Positions 13,406 through 25,954 are shown, numbered from the stretch's first letter. The stretch: DNA of 64,000 bases from Sipunculus nudus (GCA_026874595.1 CM049321.1:49647297-49711296); one strand, 5' to 3'. Made by a program: numbers and translations. Notes: generated from the sequence alone by a model not told the origin.

Positions 13406-13589
13406 ATAGTATCCTGTAATCCTGTATCCTAATTTCCTGCAATGCACATGTAATCATAAATCAATTTGGCCAATGATACAAGCTTATGGGGAATAATAGT
13501 TATTAATGGGGCAGCACTGATCTTGGGTTCATTTAGTGAAATGTTGGTAATTTCTGAAAATTCTGTTGTATATTTCATAGAGCAAATTT

Positions 13590-16500
13590 GATTGCAAACG
13601 TACACATTTCGGGCCATAGGCTTTGTGTTAAACAAAGTTTATAAACAATTATAAAATAAACACAAAACATAATTTATAAAAACAATACATAACATATATA
13701 CATCCTCAATGTATACATGGTCATAATTCAAAATGCTACACTTTTAAGGATGCAAAGCAGAAATATGTTGAAAGCAATTATTTCCCTTGATTTGTTCATT
13801 AATTAATATTTTAACTTAATCTGCAAGGATTTTTTTGTTGCATTTGGCATTAAGACTTTAAAATTCTGTATTTTAAAATTTTTTTTTTTTACTTTCATAC
13901 AAAAATTCATATTAAAACTTAAACTTTATTTTTGTAACTTCATTTCAGTCAAATTAGTGTAAACACAGCATATTGCCCCATGCCATTTACATTGAATATA
14001 AACATCAAAGATTTACTATGCCCCAGAAGCTGATGTATACCCTAATTATAAACAAATATATCTTGTCTAATTAGTTTAAGAGTATAAAATTGTAAACTTT
14101 CAGGCTTGAAAAAAGCCGAATGACAAAAAAAAATTATTCCATTTGGCTAATGAAATTGATGATCAGAAATAACCTTGCCTCTTTTAAGACTTTTGACTAT
14201 CGACATTAATTTAATACGCTCTTTACACAGCGCTTAAACTATAGGCCTATTCTCCATATTTAGTAAGCGCTGTTTGTTATGACCTCGTATCCTGAATTGC
14301 TACACCATAGGGGAGCACTGTATTTTGGTCCAATCAGATGAGACATTGTGCTGGAAGACACGGTCAAGCGAGGAATACACGGAGCCAATCATGTTCATTT
14401 CGTTTTGAGTGACAGCTTATCGCCCCGGTAACCATCTGAACAGGCCAAAGGCTCAAAGAGAATTGCCCCAGACGTGGTATGCTTAGGGCCTTTGGCACAT
14501 GCGATGCCTGGCCGGTGAGTTGTTATTCAAACGAAACGTTACAACAAGGGCTGCGTGCACACCTCTCTGGCTGGTTTCAGTTCTGCAGACAACAGATACA
14601 TGGCTAGTCTAACACTGTCATAATGTCATAATCGAATCGGTCGATGATGCAAAAAACACAGGGAGCAATTAAAATTTGACAGTTAACTCTCACTAAGCGG
14701 CGCTTGAAGCAAAGCTATGGGCGGAGCCAGGATGCCTGTCGAGTGTTTGTTTATTGGCATCTGGTTGGCTGCTTGTCACATCATACGCACGGTTTTTTTT
14801 TTCAGCGGACAGCGGATCGCCATCTGGTGTCTAAATATATCATAAACGGTCAAAGCTGGCAGCGTGGAAATCAGTTGTTTCTTTAGAAGCGCAAGATTTC
14901 CGCTGTCTCGGAAGCGTATAATTTTAATGGATTAAGCACGTGAAACTTAGGTAGAGTGGTAGCTCTGATTGAATTTAGCAGTAAATATTACTCCACATAA
15001 GAATTTCGTAGAGTGATTCGTGGACATTCACCCCTTAAATGCTAAGTACCGAGGTGAGTTTATTAAATTGCCGATTTCAAGCCTTTTGGACACTTTTCAT
15101 AAGGGGTAATGTTTTGAAATATGATCTAAATGAATAACTTAAACAGAACATGGCATCAAACCTAATAATGAAGAACAAATAGTATTGTTTATTTCGAAAA
15201 CTGAACTATATTCTTTGTCACACAGAGGCTCGCGAAACCAAATCTACCAATTCTGTAATTTGTAATACTATAATACTCAGCTGCCTTCAACTGCTTGAAT
15301 ACTAAAGTCAGCGTACAGAATTTAAGTCACTCCAAATGCAAAGGTTTCAAATTATTCAAATGAAAATGCGAATTAACATTATTAAAGACAAATACAAAGG
15401 AGAATGTCATAAAAATAATTATATACAAAATCACTCACAATTGCATTTACATATATAAAGCCTAAACATATAAAGGAACAATTGTTAACGCATTGGTTCT
15501 TAATGTAGGCTCTTTGATGTTGTTTTTATTTAAAGTGCATTCATTTGAAAATAAACTGTTAATATTTTGGTTCTGTTTCTAAGGGTTTCTTATAGTTTAT
15601 CTGTTTAATGCTTATTTATGCAATGTTTTCGAATGCATTCGCATTTGTTCTACATCTTGACTTCACTTGCATGTAAATATATATCCGATGTTTTAACCCA
15701 TTTGCCCAAATGGTATGTGATACTGTGATACTAGTCTGTTTTATAGTATATTTATAATTTAATTATTATTGCATGTACATGTGAAAACCCGGTTTACATG
15801 TTACCTATGGATATACAATGTAAGCTGAAAAGTACTACTTGGAGTTTTTTTTTCCTTTCTGACACGGGATCGATAGTATTGCTGTCCTTATTTTTTCTTA
15901 TTGTATGATGTTTTGTTCTCCGTGATGATCTCTACCGGTTATATCATGTGACACTTGATGACGAGCTACATGAGTGGCTAACCTTTATCGTGCAGCAGAA
16001 ACATGTTATGCTTCACAAGATTCAATGCTATTATAGTAAAGGCTTAACGACCTATCTCTGGTTGCAACGAAACTGTAAATTATAACTTGGAATTTAATTT
16101 GATATTATGTCATCAAATTCCCTAGGGCCTCATTTTTTCGACAAGTTGCATCTGTTTTGCACTGTTTTACTTCGAATGACATAAGTTTTGCTGTTTTCAT
16201 TCGAATTACATTAAGGCCTACTCTCTAGTACTATCAGGAATCAGTTGTACCCATAACGTGCACGATATTTCATATTATGTTGTCTATATAATCTAGTAAA
16301 CCGAGTATCTGAAATATTGGTCGACATGATGCATCCTAGCCGTCAAAATGGAATCGGTTGTGGCAAACTTATGAGCCACTTTGTTCAGATATGTCGCCGT
16401 TTTGAACTGCTATTTCGTTATTTGCAAGTGCTGTAGTAGCCTATGCGGTTAGATCTAGATTGCCGGATCACTGTGGCGTGTGCAATGACTTATTTGGCTG

Positions 16501-17350
16501 TGATTGAGATAACCGTTGCCGGCCATGTAAGACACAACACCATTTGTTGACCACGTTTTAACCGCCCGAAATTCCAACAACTATTATATCATTGGTACGC
16601 TCAGATATGAATTTCTCCAACCCCTATTGCGTGTTGTGAGTGATATACTCTAGAGAGCAGGCTTTTACTTTGGAGTACTTTGTGCATATGTATTGTGACC
16701 TGTTAAATCCGGGTTTTTTGGTGTAAGCGAAATGGCATTCCACGTCAGCAGGGATTTGAAGTAGGGTTAGCGTATAAAGCATCAAGTTTTGACAATCACA
16801 TGTTCAGCGGTGTATGCGTAGTCACATTAATTTTCATTAGTATTCTTTTCTTCTCCAGAAAGCTATTCCATACATTGACTCATATCCACGATGGATTAGA
16901 GTTAGTACCTTTGAATATGTTTACTGAAGAAGTCATAACACACAGGTATTAAATAAACCCGCAGGTTTTCTTATCATGGGTATTAAAATATGTAGAGGTA
17001 TTTACATTTTATGATGTGATGTCATGTAATTTATTTCTTGCAATAATAATGTAATGCGAGATACATCCAAATCACTTACGAAATACTGTGTTTTCTATCT
17101 TCCATTTCCTATGTTGTTATTGTGGCATCTGGACATCGAAATATTAATGGTGTGATATGTTCAGATTAAATCCTTTCCAGAATGTTTGCCAAGGAAATGT
17201 TTTATCGTGATTTTGTCAAAAAAGCCCTTTTTTTCTTACTTCGAAGCATCAGTTATTTTAGTCAAAATTTAACCGTAAGATTGAACAGACAAACATATGA
17301 CAATAGATGGATTTTTTTACAGTAAATGCAATATAAATTTATGCTTGCAT
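13590..17350. repeat. Duplicated block A, copy 2
   Basis: Collinear with 960-3370 and 4830-5440 in the same orientation. It carries its own insertions: the stretch about 14190-14930 has no counterpart in copy 1. That extra stretch is less AT-rich, holds a 60-codon ORF (14704-14886) without recognisable motifs, and may be an inserted element. About 16225-16690 is likewise not matched in copy 1. Confidence 0.8.
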
Positions 17351-17549
17351 GAACGACCAAACAATAAACAGTATTTCTTGACATTCCCTTGCAAGGACTC
17401 ATTGGATATTCCTAAATAATTTTTAACGATTAAAACTTCTAGGTAAAACACAATTACCTGCTTCCCTGTGGAGGTAATTTCAAATAAAACAAAACACTTA
17501 ATTTATTTAGTGTAATTGGCAAAATCCATAAATTGCCGCGTGTGACAGT

Positions 17550-17830
17550 CAGGTTTTTACCAGGATATCCCTTTAGTTTTTCGAGTCGTTGACCTGTCAG
17601 TCTGGTAGGTGATATACTGCAGCTTCGCTCTCATCCTTGACACATAAATTGCAGTCAATGCGTGCTTACTGTATTAGGCTCTGTTTGCCGTATCCGGGTA
17701 GATTTCTGTCACATGAGACCTTGGTTTTTGTCGGCAATACGGAGTCATATCATGTGTACACTGCTGTCGGGGTTCAACAACCCTATTAGAGGCAACCCAA
17801 GAATAAAGCACCAAGGAGCCAAAGAATAAT
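17550..17830. repeat. Repeat matching 10120-10560
   Basis: It shares 'accaggatatc', 'gacctg.cagtctggtaggtgatat', 'gtgcttactgtattaggctctgtttgccgtatcc' (read in parts) and 'aagaataaagcacc' with 10120-10560. It lies directly downstream of block A copy 2. Confidence 0.75.
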
Positions 17831-17894
17831 AATGAAACAAAAGCGGATCCAGGGTCTTGAACCCCTCCCCCTTTTTCCGGACCACAAAACGATG

Positions 17895-18075
17895 GTAAAC
17901 CGGCTTTTGTGGCTAAGGGTTAGAGCACAGGACTCAAAGGCGAAGAGATCGTGAGTTCGAATCTCAGCAGACGCGGTGAGATATTTTCAAGAGTCGGCCC
18001 CACGTAGGGAGAGCCGTGCTTTACTCACAATCGCCTTTTGGGGGTTCCCAGTAATGGTATTACCCAGTAATGGAA
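17895..18075 (+). mobile_element. tRNA-derived SINE
   Basis: A box A-like 'tggctaagggttagagc' (about 17910) is followed at Pol III spacing by a box B-like 'gtgagttcgaatctc' (about 17951). Downstream is 'gtcggccccacgtaggga', which resembles the body of the minus-strand SINE at 44160-44410. The shared central segment suggests one SINE superfamily with a conserved body. A G-rich run at about 18076-18088 follows it. The 3' end is not clear. Confidence 0.7.
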
Positions 18076-18089
18076 AGGGGGGGGGGGGA

Positions 18090-20095
18090 TTACACACCTA
18101 TTACACACCTTGCTTAACTATGCAGTATGTACATCCGCAGACTTCAATTCCGGTTTTGGACGTGACAGGGGCTAATACTCGATATAAGCTCATGCGGGGT
18201 CCTGGTTTTGTGTGTGTACTCCCCACTGCTGGAGCATACCATCGAGGAACCCCCGAACACGAGTTTTGGGCAAAGAATCCCCATTAAGCCTGCAGAGCGC
18301 TTACTCTGGTTTAGGGCCGATCGTGAAAAAAATTTGCCGCATCCGCTGAATTTGGGTTTAATCCCGGGTTTAAGCCTGTGCATTATCTCTAGGCTACAGG
18401 AGCCGGTAGTTTTCCAAAGTTTAACAGTGAGATGATAAGTAATGGGATTTATGTTACTGAGAAATGTGAAATGTTTTCCTCTTGTCCCTACGCCAGCATC
18501 ATCGGGACTCAGAGAGACATACGGGTTCAATGGATGCCGTTATAGAGGTAAATACACTGTGGAACTGAAGTTTGCATTATCTCATTTAAATGCATGAGAT
18601 CTACAAGCGAACGCTTGGTAGCGTTGGAAACGAATTCCAGCCGGAATTAAATTGCTAAAGTTTGATGTAGTTTGAGGTAGTTTGAGGTCGGTCTCCAACA
18701 GAGATATTTAAATTCTTTAATGTTTTCCCAGTATGTTGTGACATTTCAATAATTTCATTAGCACAGCATGTATTTATTTTGAAATGCCACGTTTGCAATG
18801 TATCAAGTGCACATTTGGCTGTTACCCGTAGCTCCAGCAAAACGTCAGTTCGGTTCTACTGCTGTCAAGCACAGATTTAAAGCTGGGGATTTCAAAGCTG
18901 GTATCTTATCAATCTATATTATCACTGTATTTACATATAAGTCGCCATGCAAGGAGGACGGGGACCAAGGATTAAAGAAAAGGGGAGGAAAGTGGGGGGG
19001 GGGGGGTTATCGGTCGTGGAGTAGAAACATTTTGAAAATTTAGGCGGTAATGGCTCAAACTGGGGTAGCTTTAAGGGGCCCAATCACCAATAAAGCCTGC
19101 TGAATTTACAACCAAAAAATGGCCTCTTCCTTAAAATAAATCCGTACCTGCAAATTTGTTTGCTTACTCATGTAAACGAGTGTTATTAACAGGTAACGGG
19201 GGGGGGGGGGGAGGGGGTGGGGTGAATCACAGTTTCAACATAAGCACAGCGCGTTGTGCTGTATGCATCGTGGAACTACAAGACGTGTCAATCAGGAGAT
19301 GCCCTGATTGACTTGGCCCAAAACATGTAATAAATGTAGAAACACCGCGTGTGTTTCTCACAATCGGACCTCATGTCACGCGGCCTTATTATGATAAACA
19401 GGCACACGTGGACTGTATGAATCAACATGCAGAGCTATAACAAGGTGTTAATTAGCCGTATTCGAGAGTATATGTGCCGGGTAGGTTTTTCTGGGAAAAG
19501 TTTATATAAAGCAAAAGTGAACTGACAGTTTAAAAAAAAGGCATAACATTGGTCCTGATTATGTTCCTGAAATATATATCATGATGCAAAATCCGTTAAA
19601 TGTTTTTTTTTTAATATAAAATGCATTTATTTCCTAATTTCAAGATTTCCCCTAAATCCGCCCACTAATGTGGCAGCTCTTCCCCTTTTTCAACACTAAA
19701 AGCCCAACTTGTATCAACATCACCATAGATGAACCAATGGCCCTACAGGGTTGTGCCTGTAAACTGTGTTTGGCTACATATTCGCGAGGCTGAAATTTCG
19801 CTATTTCTTCATTTTGAAAGTTTTGCGAAGTTTTCGTTTTTTGCGATTGCACCAGAATCTATGAAATCGAAGTACAATAACATTTACATTTATTAAAAAA
19901 AATTAAATAAATAAACTAATACGTCACTCCTAACCGTTATAGTATTTGTATTATGACCTGTATCAAAGTCGAAGTTTTGACAATTATTATTGCGTGTTTG
20001 CATGAGAAGGTTCCGATATACCATCCACAGATTATGTTGTTGAATAATTAACCATTTTTTTAGGTGTGATAAAATATCCATTTGTGCAGATGCAT
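18090..20095. other. Non-coding with G-rich tracts
   Basis: Overlapping ORFs of 75-128 codons around 17976-18530 on both strands show no motif and cover SINE-derived sequence. Long G runs occur at about 18994-19005 and 19199-19211. The rest is AT-rich without recognised content. Confidence 0.5.
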
Positions 20096-20499
20096 CATAC
20101 CCTATTATTAAACCTCGATAAAAGGGCAGCTTTTCCCCGAAGGTTTCATATTCGCGATTGTATCCCACTCGGAATATGGTTTAAGACCCTGTCAAATAAC
20201 GTTCTGTCTGCTAATACTGTTATGATATACCCGAGGTTCTTTTAATATATAATATACGTTGGGAATATTGAACTAAGACGACCCATTCTCCAATACCACA
20301 TTATTATTTCATATAAGCGGGATTTTGTTAAACTTTCAATGGGACTAGTGTGGCCTACTCCATCGCTTGTTATATTAACCAAAAAATACCCTTTTAACAT
20401 ACACACAATCACGCAAAGCCAGTTATCTGATTAGTAAAAGTCTTTTTTTAATAGTGTGACATATAGAATGTATAAAAAATGAATAAATTATAAATAGAT

Positions 20500-20512
20500 T
20501 CTCTCTCTTTCA

Positions 20513-20576
<64 letters not shown>
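20500..20576. repeat. (CT)n microsatellite
   Basis: About 75 bases of CT repeats with a few TTT interruptions. The matching position of the inverted arm, near 24000, lacks it, so it expanded after the duplication or was lost on the right. Confidence 0.93.
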
Positions 20577-20578
<2 letters not shown>

Positions 20579-20761
20579 TAAATTACTCTTATTTATTCTT
20601 TACTCCCTTTTCCTATGTTATCATATTTTTATCTTATTATAAACTTTGCTGAAGTTATCTTCACACCAAACTTTAATACACAAACAAACGCATAAATGTT
20701 TGACTGAAAGCAAGTTACAGTTATAAAATATGATTAAGAAAATATGCGACGAGGGACAATC

Positions 20762-20789
20762 AGATAGATAGATAAATAGATTAAGAGAG

Positions 20790-20844
<55 letters not shown>

Positions 20845-20857
20845 AAGAAAGAGAGAA

Positions 20858-20889
<32 letters not shown>

Positions 20890-20893
20890 CGAG
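20762..20893. repeat. Compound (GATA)n/(GA)n microsatellite
   Basis: A run of GATA units merges into GA and GAAA repeats. The inverted copy, as CT and ATCT repeats, is at about 23731-23820. Confidence 0.95.
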
Positions 20894-20979
20894 CAATAAT
20901 TGTTATGTGAGGAGTAAACAAGATTTTTTGTTCAATTTGTCTCAGCATGGTTTATGAACAGAAACGAGAATATATATAT

Positions 20980-22070
20980 TTCAAAATAAAATCATGAGTA
21001 GAGCGAAGTCAGAAGGAGTCCGACAAGGTGGTCTGAGATGGTCAGGAATGTGTCCGATATTTTCATAAATCGTTAGAATTGGATTATATGAACCTTCTGA
21101 GTTAAGAACAAAAAGGCTTGAAAGACAAGAATGGGAATAATGAATAAGATATAGGTGTAGGTAAATTTTTAATTGTTCAACAGATTTGAGGACGAAACAC
21201 ATGGCGCGGGCGGACAATTTATTTTTCATTTAACCAGCGAGACAAAATAGGTGGAATTTTGCAAGCCATTACAGGAAACATTAAAAAGAGAAACGCTTTA
21301 AACTTGAAATTATGACTGCAAAACACCAGCATTAATTTCATATTTCATTTCTATAATAATTCTCTAAGGAATCGAGAAAGGGCAAAAATAAGCAACATGT
21401 TGGAGCACTTGGTCCTTTTGCCAGAAGGGGGTGTTTCGTCCATAGAACAATTATATATTTTTTTATGGGCCAAGAAAGTTTACATATGTCGAAAATACTT
21501 TTGTGTACTTGTTTGTTCATCAGAGGTTTTGTCCATGTTTGGTGTAGAGGTAACAGGAAACCGTCGACCCTTGTGTTAAAATCGATCAAGAACCATATGT
21601 TGATTACAAGAATATGTCTCTATGTACATCTGTTGTGTTTGTATGAACAACGACTGGTGCTGAAGTCTAGTGGACAATCAAAAAAAAAATCAGTCTATTT
21701 TTTTTAACGAACAAGCAATAGGAATGTTACATAGTATATTTAAGTCGAGAAAGAGCGTCTTTCTTTAAAGGAATAAACTGTTGTTGAATATGCAGCTCAA
21801 TACTACATATGATTTTTTTCATAATGAAGCAGAGGGCGACTATATTTACGATATTTCTAGAAAACCAGATTCCGAACACCAGTTTCTGTTTTATTATCAT
21901 ATACATACTGTCAAAGCTGTATGAGAATAATTTTTATGGCACGACTAGCTTGGTTGCCTCCGACGGGCTATATGCTTTCCCCGTTATATATTCCCGTTCG
22001 TGTTTGTTTGTGTTTGTGTCTGTGTGTTTGTTCACAACTAACTCATGAACGGTATATAATGCAATTTTCT
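20980..22070. other. Non-coding spacer between inverted arms
   Basis: No gene recognised. Several 60-83 codon ORFs overlap on opposite strands at 20981-21707, which is typical of chance frames. About 21997-22040 is rich in 'tgtttgtgt'. Confidence 0.5.
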
Positions 22071-22074
22071 AGGC

Positions 22075-22300
22075 ATATTGGTAATGGTCCCGTGAAGAAT
22101 CGATCAGGTTTTGGTAAAGATCCGGTCTACGATCGATTTTTGGGACGTCATCAAGGAGTTTCACAAATGTACATTTACTTATGCAGGAATGAACCCGGAA
22201 ATTTGGGGCGAAAAAGTGAACGCAAACACAATTTTCGGTGCAGTTCCCAAATAGGGAGCCTCACATGGCGGAGGCTTGCAATCCTTATAATGCAGATTTC
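22075..22300 (-). mobile_element. MITE-like repeat family C, copy 1
   Basis: On the minus strand this reads 'aatctgcattataaggattgcaagcctccgcc' in parts, then 'gttcattcctgcataagt' and 'gatcgtagaccggatc'. The same order of motifs recurs at 39775-40080 (+), 47680-47890 (-), 54455-54605 (-), 54835-55090 (+) and 58465-58750 (+). The best copies start near GCCTCCGCC and end near GGCGGAGGC, giving short terminal inverted repeats. No coding capacity is seen. Confidence 0.7.
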
Positions 22301-22344
22301 TAGTTAAATATATACAAGACACACATTTATAAATAAACTGTGAA

Positions 22345-23634
22345 TTAACAGCACAACTATATCGCAAACAGGAGTAACAGAATGAAAAGTTTCCATGTAT
22401 AAGAGGAGGCATGAACCTTTTTGAGCGTATCCGGAGTGAGTGGAATCGAATAGGGATCCAGTAGATCCCTGTCGCAGGTGTGCGCTTTGAAGGCTACCGT
22501 TACAGTAGGTGACATATCATCTGATTGATGTTTAAAATATAAAAATAATATGTACATGGCATATTTTAATGGTCGTGTGCATATTTCAATTTTCCTTGTA
22601 AAGTTAAAAAAAAGTGTATTTTATATTTTCAAAAAAAAAGACGATCAGTATATTTACAATGTAATTTTATTAACGGATTTAATTTGAAATGTACAATAAT
22701 GAGTTAGAAGAAAACAATTTTACTAATTCTATTTAATCAAAACTGCATAACTGATGAATATCAATGGAAGCAATGGAAAACAAAAGTTCACTTGTCTGGT
22801 GAGGTTACACTGCAGTCAGTCAATTGACTCATATATAAAAATAGAGAGCTTAATCATATACACGACTAACGCAAAAAAAAAATAGTAGTCTCCATTAAAA
22901 ATGAGTGCGTGTTGGTGAATTTTCCTGATATATCATGAGTTTTAGTGCTCCTTGGTGAAACGATTTCAGGTTGGGTATAAATTATTCATGACGTGACATC
23001 ATGCATTGAAGTTTCGTGATCTTATGTGGAGCACGAACAAAGACTGAGCGAGAAAATCTAAATCCTCTAGATTCGTTTACCCTTAAGCAGCATGCACAGT
23101 GACTGGCTTTTGTATAAGCTCATTTTCACCGTCACGTTCATTTACCTTAGTTTAATACCTTTTAACAGTACAACATTTCTTTAAATCGGGTATGTACAAT
23201 GTTTCTTTACGTTAACCAATTTCATATCATAATGGACACAATTTGTCAGCGTTTATCGGTACCTTAAATCGCTTAAAATATAGTATACCCTAATGTCACC
23301 TTAAGCTGGAATTACTAATAACATTTCCTGCCACTTTGTATTACATGTATTTTAACAGGGTCCCATTCCGACATCTTACGTACATTAACTAAAGATAATA
23401 ACCCCTTGGACTTTTATTCTTTTATTTTTAAGAATATGCAAGAAACGCTGATGCCCCCCTCCCCCCCCCCCCCCCCCCCACACACACACACATCCAAAGG
23501 ACTTTTGTTGGAGTTAATATCTACGTATTTTATAAATGCGGCCGCTTAAAGATCCAAACACATTAAACAAGGACATCTGGCGGCATATCCGACGAACCAC
23601 AATTTTTGTTCATGCTAATCATGACATTTCAGCC
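22345..23634. repeat. Duplicated block B, copy 2 (truncated)
   Basis: Collinear with 10660-11975 and same orientation. It stops abruptly at 'atgacatttcagcc', where copies 1 and 3 continue with '(c)ctcacaaatacacc'. From there the sequence switches to the inverted copy of 20.1-20.98 kb. A poly-C tract (about 23455-23479) followed by (CA)n has expanded inside. Confidence 0.87.
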
Positions 23635-23639
23635 TAACA

Positions 23640-24375
23640 TATACATATTCTCGTTTCTGTCCATAAACCATACTGAGACAAATTGTTTGAACAAAAAAAT
23701 CTTGTTTACTCCCCACATAAGAATTATTGCTCTCTCCCTCTCTCTCTCTCTCTTTCTCTCTTTCTTTCTCTCTCTCTATCTATCTGTCTATCTCTCTATC
23801 TATTAACTTATCTATCTGATTATACCTCGACGCATATTTTCTTAGTCATTTATTATATATAACTGTAACTTGCTTACAGTCAAACATTTATGCGTTTGTT
23901 TGTGTATTAAACTTTGGTGTGAAGATAACTTCTGCAAAGTTTATATTAATAAAAAAATATATGATAACATAGGAAAAGGGAGTAAGGAATAAATAAGAGT
24001 TATTCATTTTATACATTCCTTATGTCACACTATTAAAAAAAGACTATAACTAATCAGAAAACAGCCTTTACGTGATTGTGTGTGTGTTAAAAGGGTATTT
24101 CTTGGTTAATATAACAAGCGATGCAGTAGGCCACACTAGTCCCATTAGAAGTTTAACAAATTCCCTCTCAAATGAAATAATAATGTGATATGGGAGCATG
24201 GGTCGTCTTAGTTTAATATTTCCAAAGTATATTATATATTAAAAGAACCTCGGGTATATCATAACAGTATTAGCAGACAGAACGTAATTTGACAGGGTCT
24301 TAAACCGTAGTCCGAGTGGGATACAATCCCGAATATGAAACCCTCGGGGAAAAGCAGCCCTTTTATCGAGGTTGC
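23640..24375. repeat. Right arm of inverted repeat
   Basis: Reverse complement of 20098-20975, somewhat shorter because it lacks the (CT)n tract. It sits between the truncated B copy 2 and the start of B copy 3 and so forms the junction of a rearrangement. Divergence from the left arm is visible, with scattered substitutions and a short deletion. Confidence 0.88.
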
Positions 24376-24381
24376 ACAATA

Positions 24382-24462
24382 GGGTGCCCCTTGGTGAAAC
24401 GATTTCAGGTTGGGTATAAATTAATCATGACATCATGCATTGAAGTTTCGTGATCTTATGTG
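24382..24462. repeat. Duplicated block B, copy 3, left fragment
   Basis: Matches 22944-23031 and 11312-11395 ('ccttggtgaaacgatttcagg', 'catcatgcattgaagtttcgtgatcttatg'). It is cut by the insertion that starts at 24463 and resumes at 30982. Confidence 0.9.
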
Positions 24463-24479
24463 CACTCTAAAAAATGACG

Positions 24480-24660
24480 TTTCACAGATGTTTTACATGA
24501 TGTTTAGCATGTTTTGTATGCAAACATGTTTCAATTTTAAACATGTTTCAAAACATGGTTCACCGTTTTTTTCAAAATTGGGTCCATTGAAACATCATGC
24601 TATGTCGTTACATGTGTGAAACATGTGTAACACATGTTTTAAGACATGTTTCGCGCGGGA
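24480..24660. repeat. Left subterminal ACATGTTT repeats
   Basis: About a dozen copies of 'acatgtttca'/'gaaacatgt' in both orientations within 180 bp of the left terminus. They are probably the counterpart of the larger right array and may be transposase-binding sites, as in other elements with subterminal motif clusters. Confidence 0.8.
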
Positions 24661-24662
24661 AA
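24649..24662. promoter_or_regulatory. E2F-like site
   Basis: TTTCGCGCGGGAAA is a near-palindrome that matches the E2F/DP consensus (TTTSSCGC and its complement back to back). It lies 107 bp upstream of the ATG at 24769 and just inside the subterminal repeats, as expected for the promoter of a gene carried by the element. Function is inferred from the motif alone. Confidence 0.45.
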
Positions 24663-24768
24663 TTACATTTTACTTGTTTTAATCGCCGTTAATTTTTGCC
24701 ACTGATCACATGACCGGATATTCTCCCAATTCCTATGATAAACTGATTGCCAGTGATCGCGGGAGAGA

Positions 24769-24896
24769 TGAAAACTTCCGAGAAAACGGAACGTGATTTT
24801 GAGCAATTACCAGGTCCACCTTTGATGATATTCAGTCTTGGGCGAAGAGAAGGTTTCCTGTAGCAACCCAAAATATAATTTGCCAAAAATTAAAAG
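24769..24896 (+). CDS. Candidate first exon inside the 6.5-kb element
   Basis: An ATG at 24769 opens a frame (MKTSEKTERDFEQLPG...) that hits TAG at 24859-24861. A different frame is open across the 3' part, reading FDDIQSWAKRRFPVATQN and then IICQKLK, and ends at a strong donor (AAAAG|GTGAGT, GT at 24897). The peptide composition of both parts looks protein-like, so one frameshift within about 24810-24830 may have broken an original exon. Alternatively the exon starts at the AG at 24809-24810. It lies downstream of the E2F-like site. No family is recognised. The first frame carries a premature stop whichever start is used. Confidence 0.3.
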
Positions 24897-24963
24897 GTGA
24901 GTCAAACGTTAAGTTTGTGAACAGTATATATATTCATAATATCGCTCATAGAGATACAAATAT

Positions 24964-25950
24964 TTAGGCTTTATATAAAGTACAAGACATTTTACCTTCA
25001 CAAAAATTAATATGCAATGTAAAGTACAAACCACCATTCAAATACAATTCAAATACAGTAATGTCACTTATGGGACAATTCATATACAAGGGTATGTACA
25101 GGATTTTGAAAGGTTGGTGGGGGGGGGGATCTAACCTCGGGGGGATTTCCAAAATAAAAGTCCTTACTTTTCAAAAGCTGATGGGATACAGCCCTCTGAA
25201 GGGCCAATAATTCACTGGTTGTCATTGTAAAGGGGGGGGGGACTTTTTTGACCCCTTGGAACCCCCAACCCCACAATGCCGCGCCCCTGAATATAAGATT
25301 TTCCAGTGCACTTATTCCATGTGAGTCCAGAACACAAGTAAGTAGTAGCTTCAATTTATCTTCTGGGGGGGGGGGTGCCCCCCCCCCATCCATATTGATG
25401 CCCCTGCAAGTAAGTACATTTAAGAGGGGGCAATCAAGCAAGCAGGAATGTTAATGACTGTAGCAGTCGTTTAACTTTGGAGTGTTTTTTTTTATATTTA
25501 AAAAATTGATTTAAAATAGACATGTTGTTTTTATATATTTTTAAAGTAAAGCAAGTGGTCATTAGCAGCTTTTTATTAGAAACTACTGTACAAAATTCAG
25601 TTTGGTTCGGCATTACCATGACCCATCTTTGGGTGCATTGTGGACCCAAGTTTACATGTATATAGGCTGCTGAGTAGGTAAGATATTTATTTTTCAAATG
25701 TGATGCAATAAGTAGGCTGTGTAAAGATAATTTTGTTAAATTTTTCAAGGCAGTTTTACTGAAACCTTAAATTTGAAGATGAATAAGGAAGACATTAGTA
25801 ATTTGTGATCAGAATGATAAAATTAGCAAATTCAAAACCGGTAATTATGTACAATATCATATTTGTGTAGATTAAAATCTGCAGCATGTTCAAAAATTAC
25901 CTCATGGGCACATCATAAACAAAATGGTAATTTATGCATCTTATCAATGC
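24964..25950. other. Element interior, intron-like
   Basis: AT-rich sequence with poly-G and poly-C tracts at about 25119-25128, 25231-25240 and 25364-25387. Overlapping ORFs on both strands over these tracts (25064-25454) are Gly/Pro-rich artefacts. No coding motif is recognised. Confidence 0.55.
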
Positions 25951-25954
25951 TGAA

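Larger units (their letters stand above)
20098..20975. repeat. Left arm of a widely spaced inverted repeat
   Basis: The reverse complement of this segment recurs at 23640-24375. Shared landmarks are 'gaacagaaacgagaatata', 'gaggagtaaacaag', 'cgcataaatgtttgactg', 'gggactagtgtggcctact', 'taatactgttatgatatacc' and 'aacctcgataaaaggg'. The arms flank about 2.66 kb that includes B copy 2. The left arm contains a (CT)n tract absent from the right arm. Confidence 0.88.

Noticed and set aside
17905-17966. Possible functional tRNA gene
   Set aside because: Box A and box B are present, but the acceptor stem does not pair and a SINE body follows, so it is a SINE head.
17976-18530. Overlapping ORFs of 103 (+), 128 (-) and 75 (+) codons
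   Set aside because: They overlap each other and SINE-derived sequence, with no motif and no splice context.
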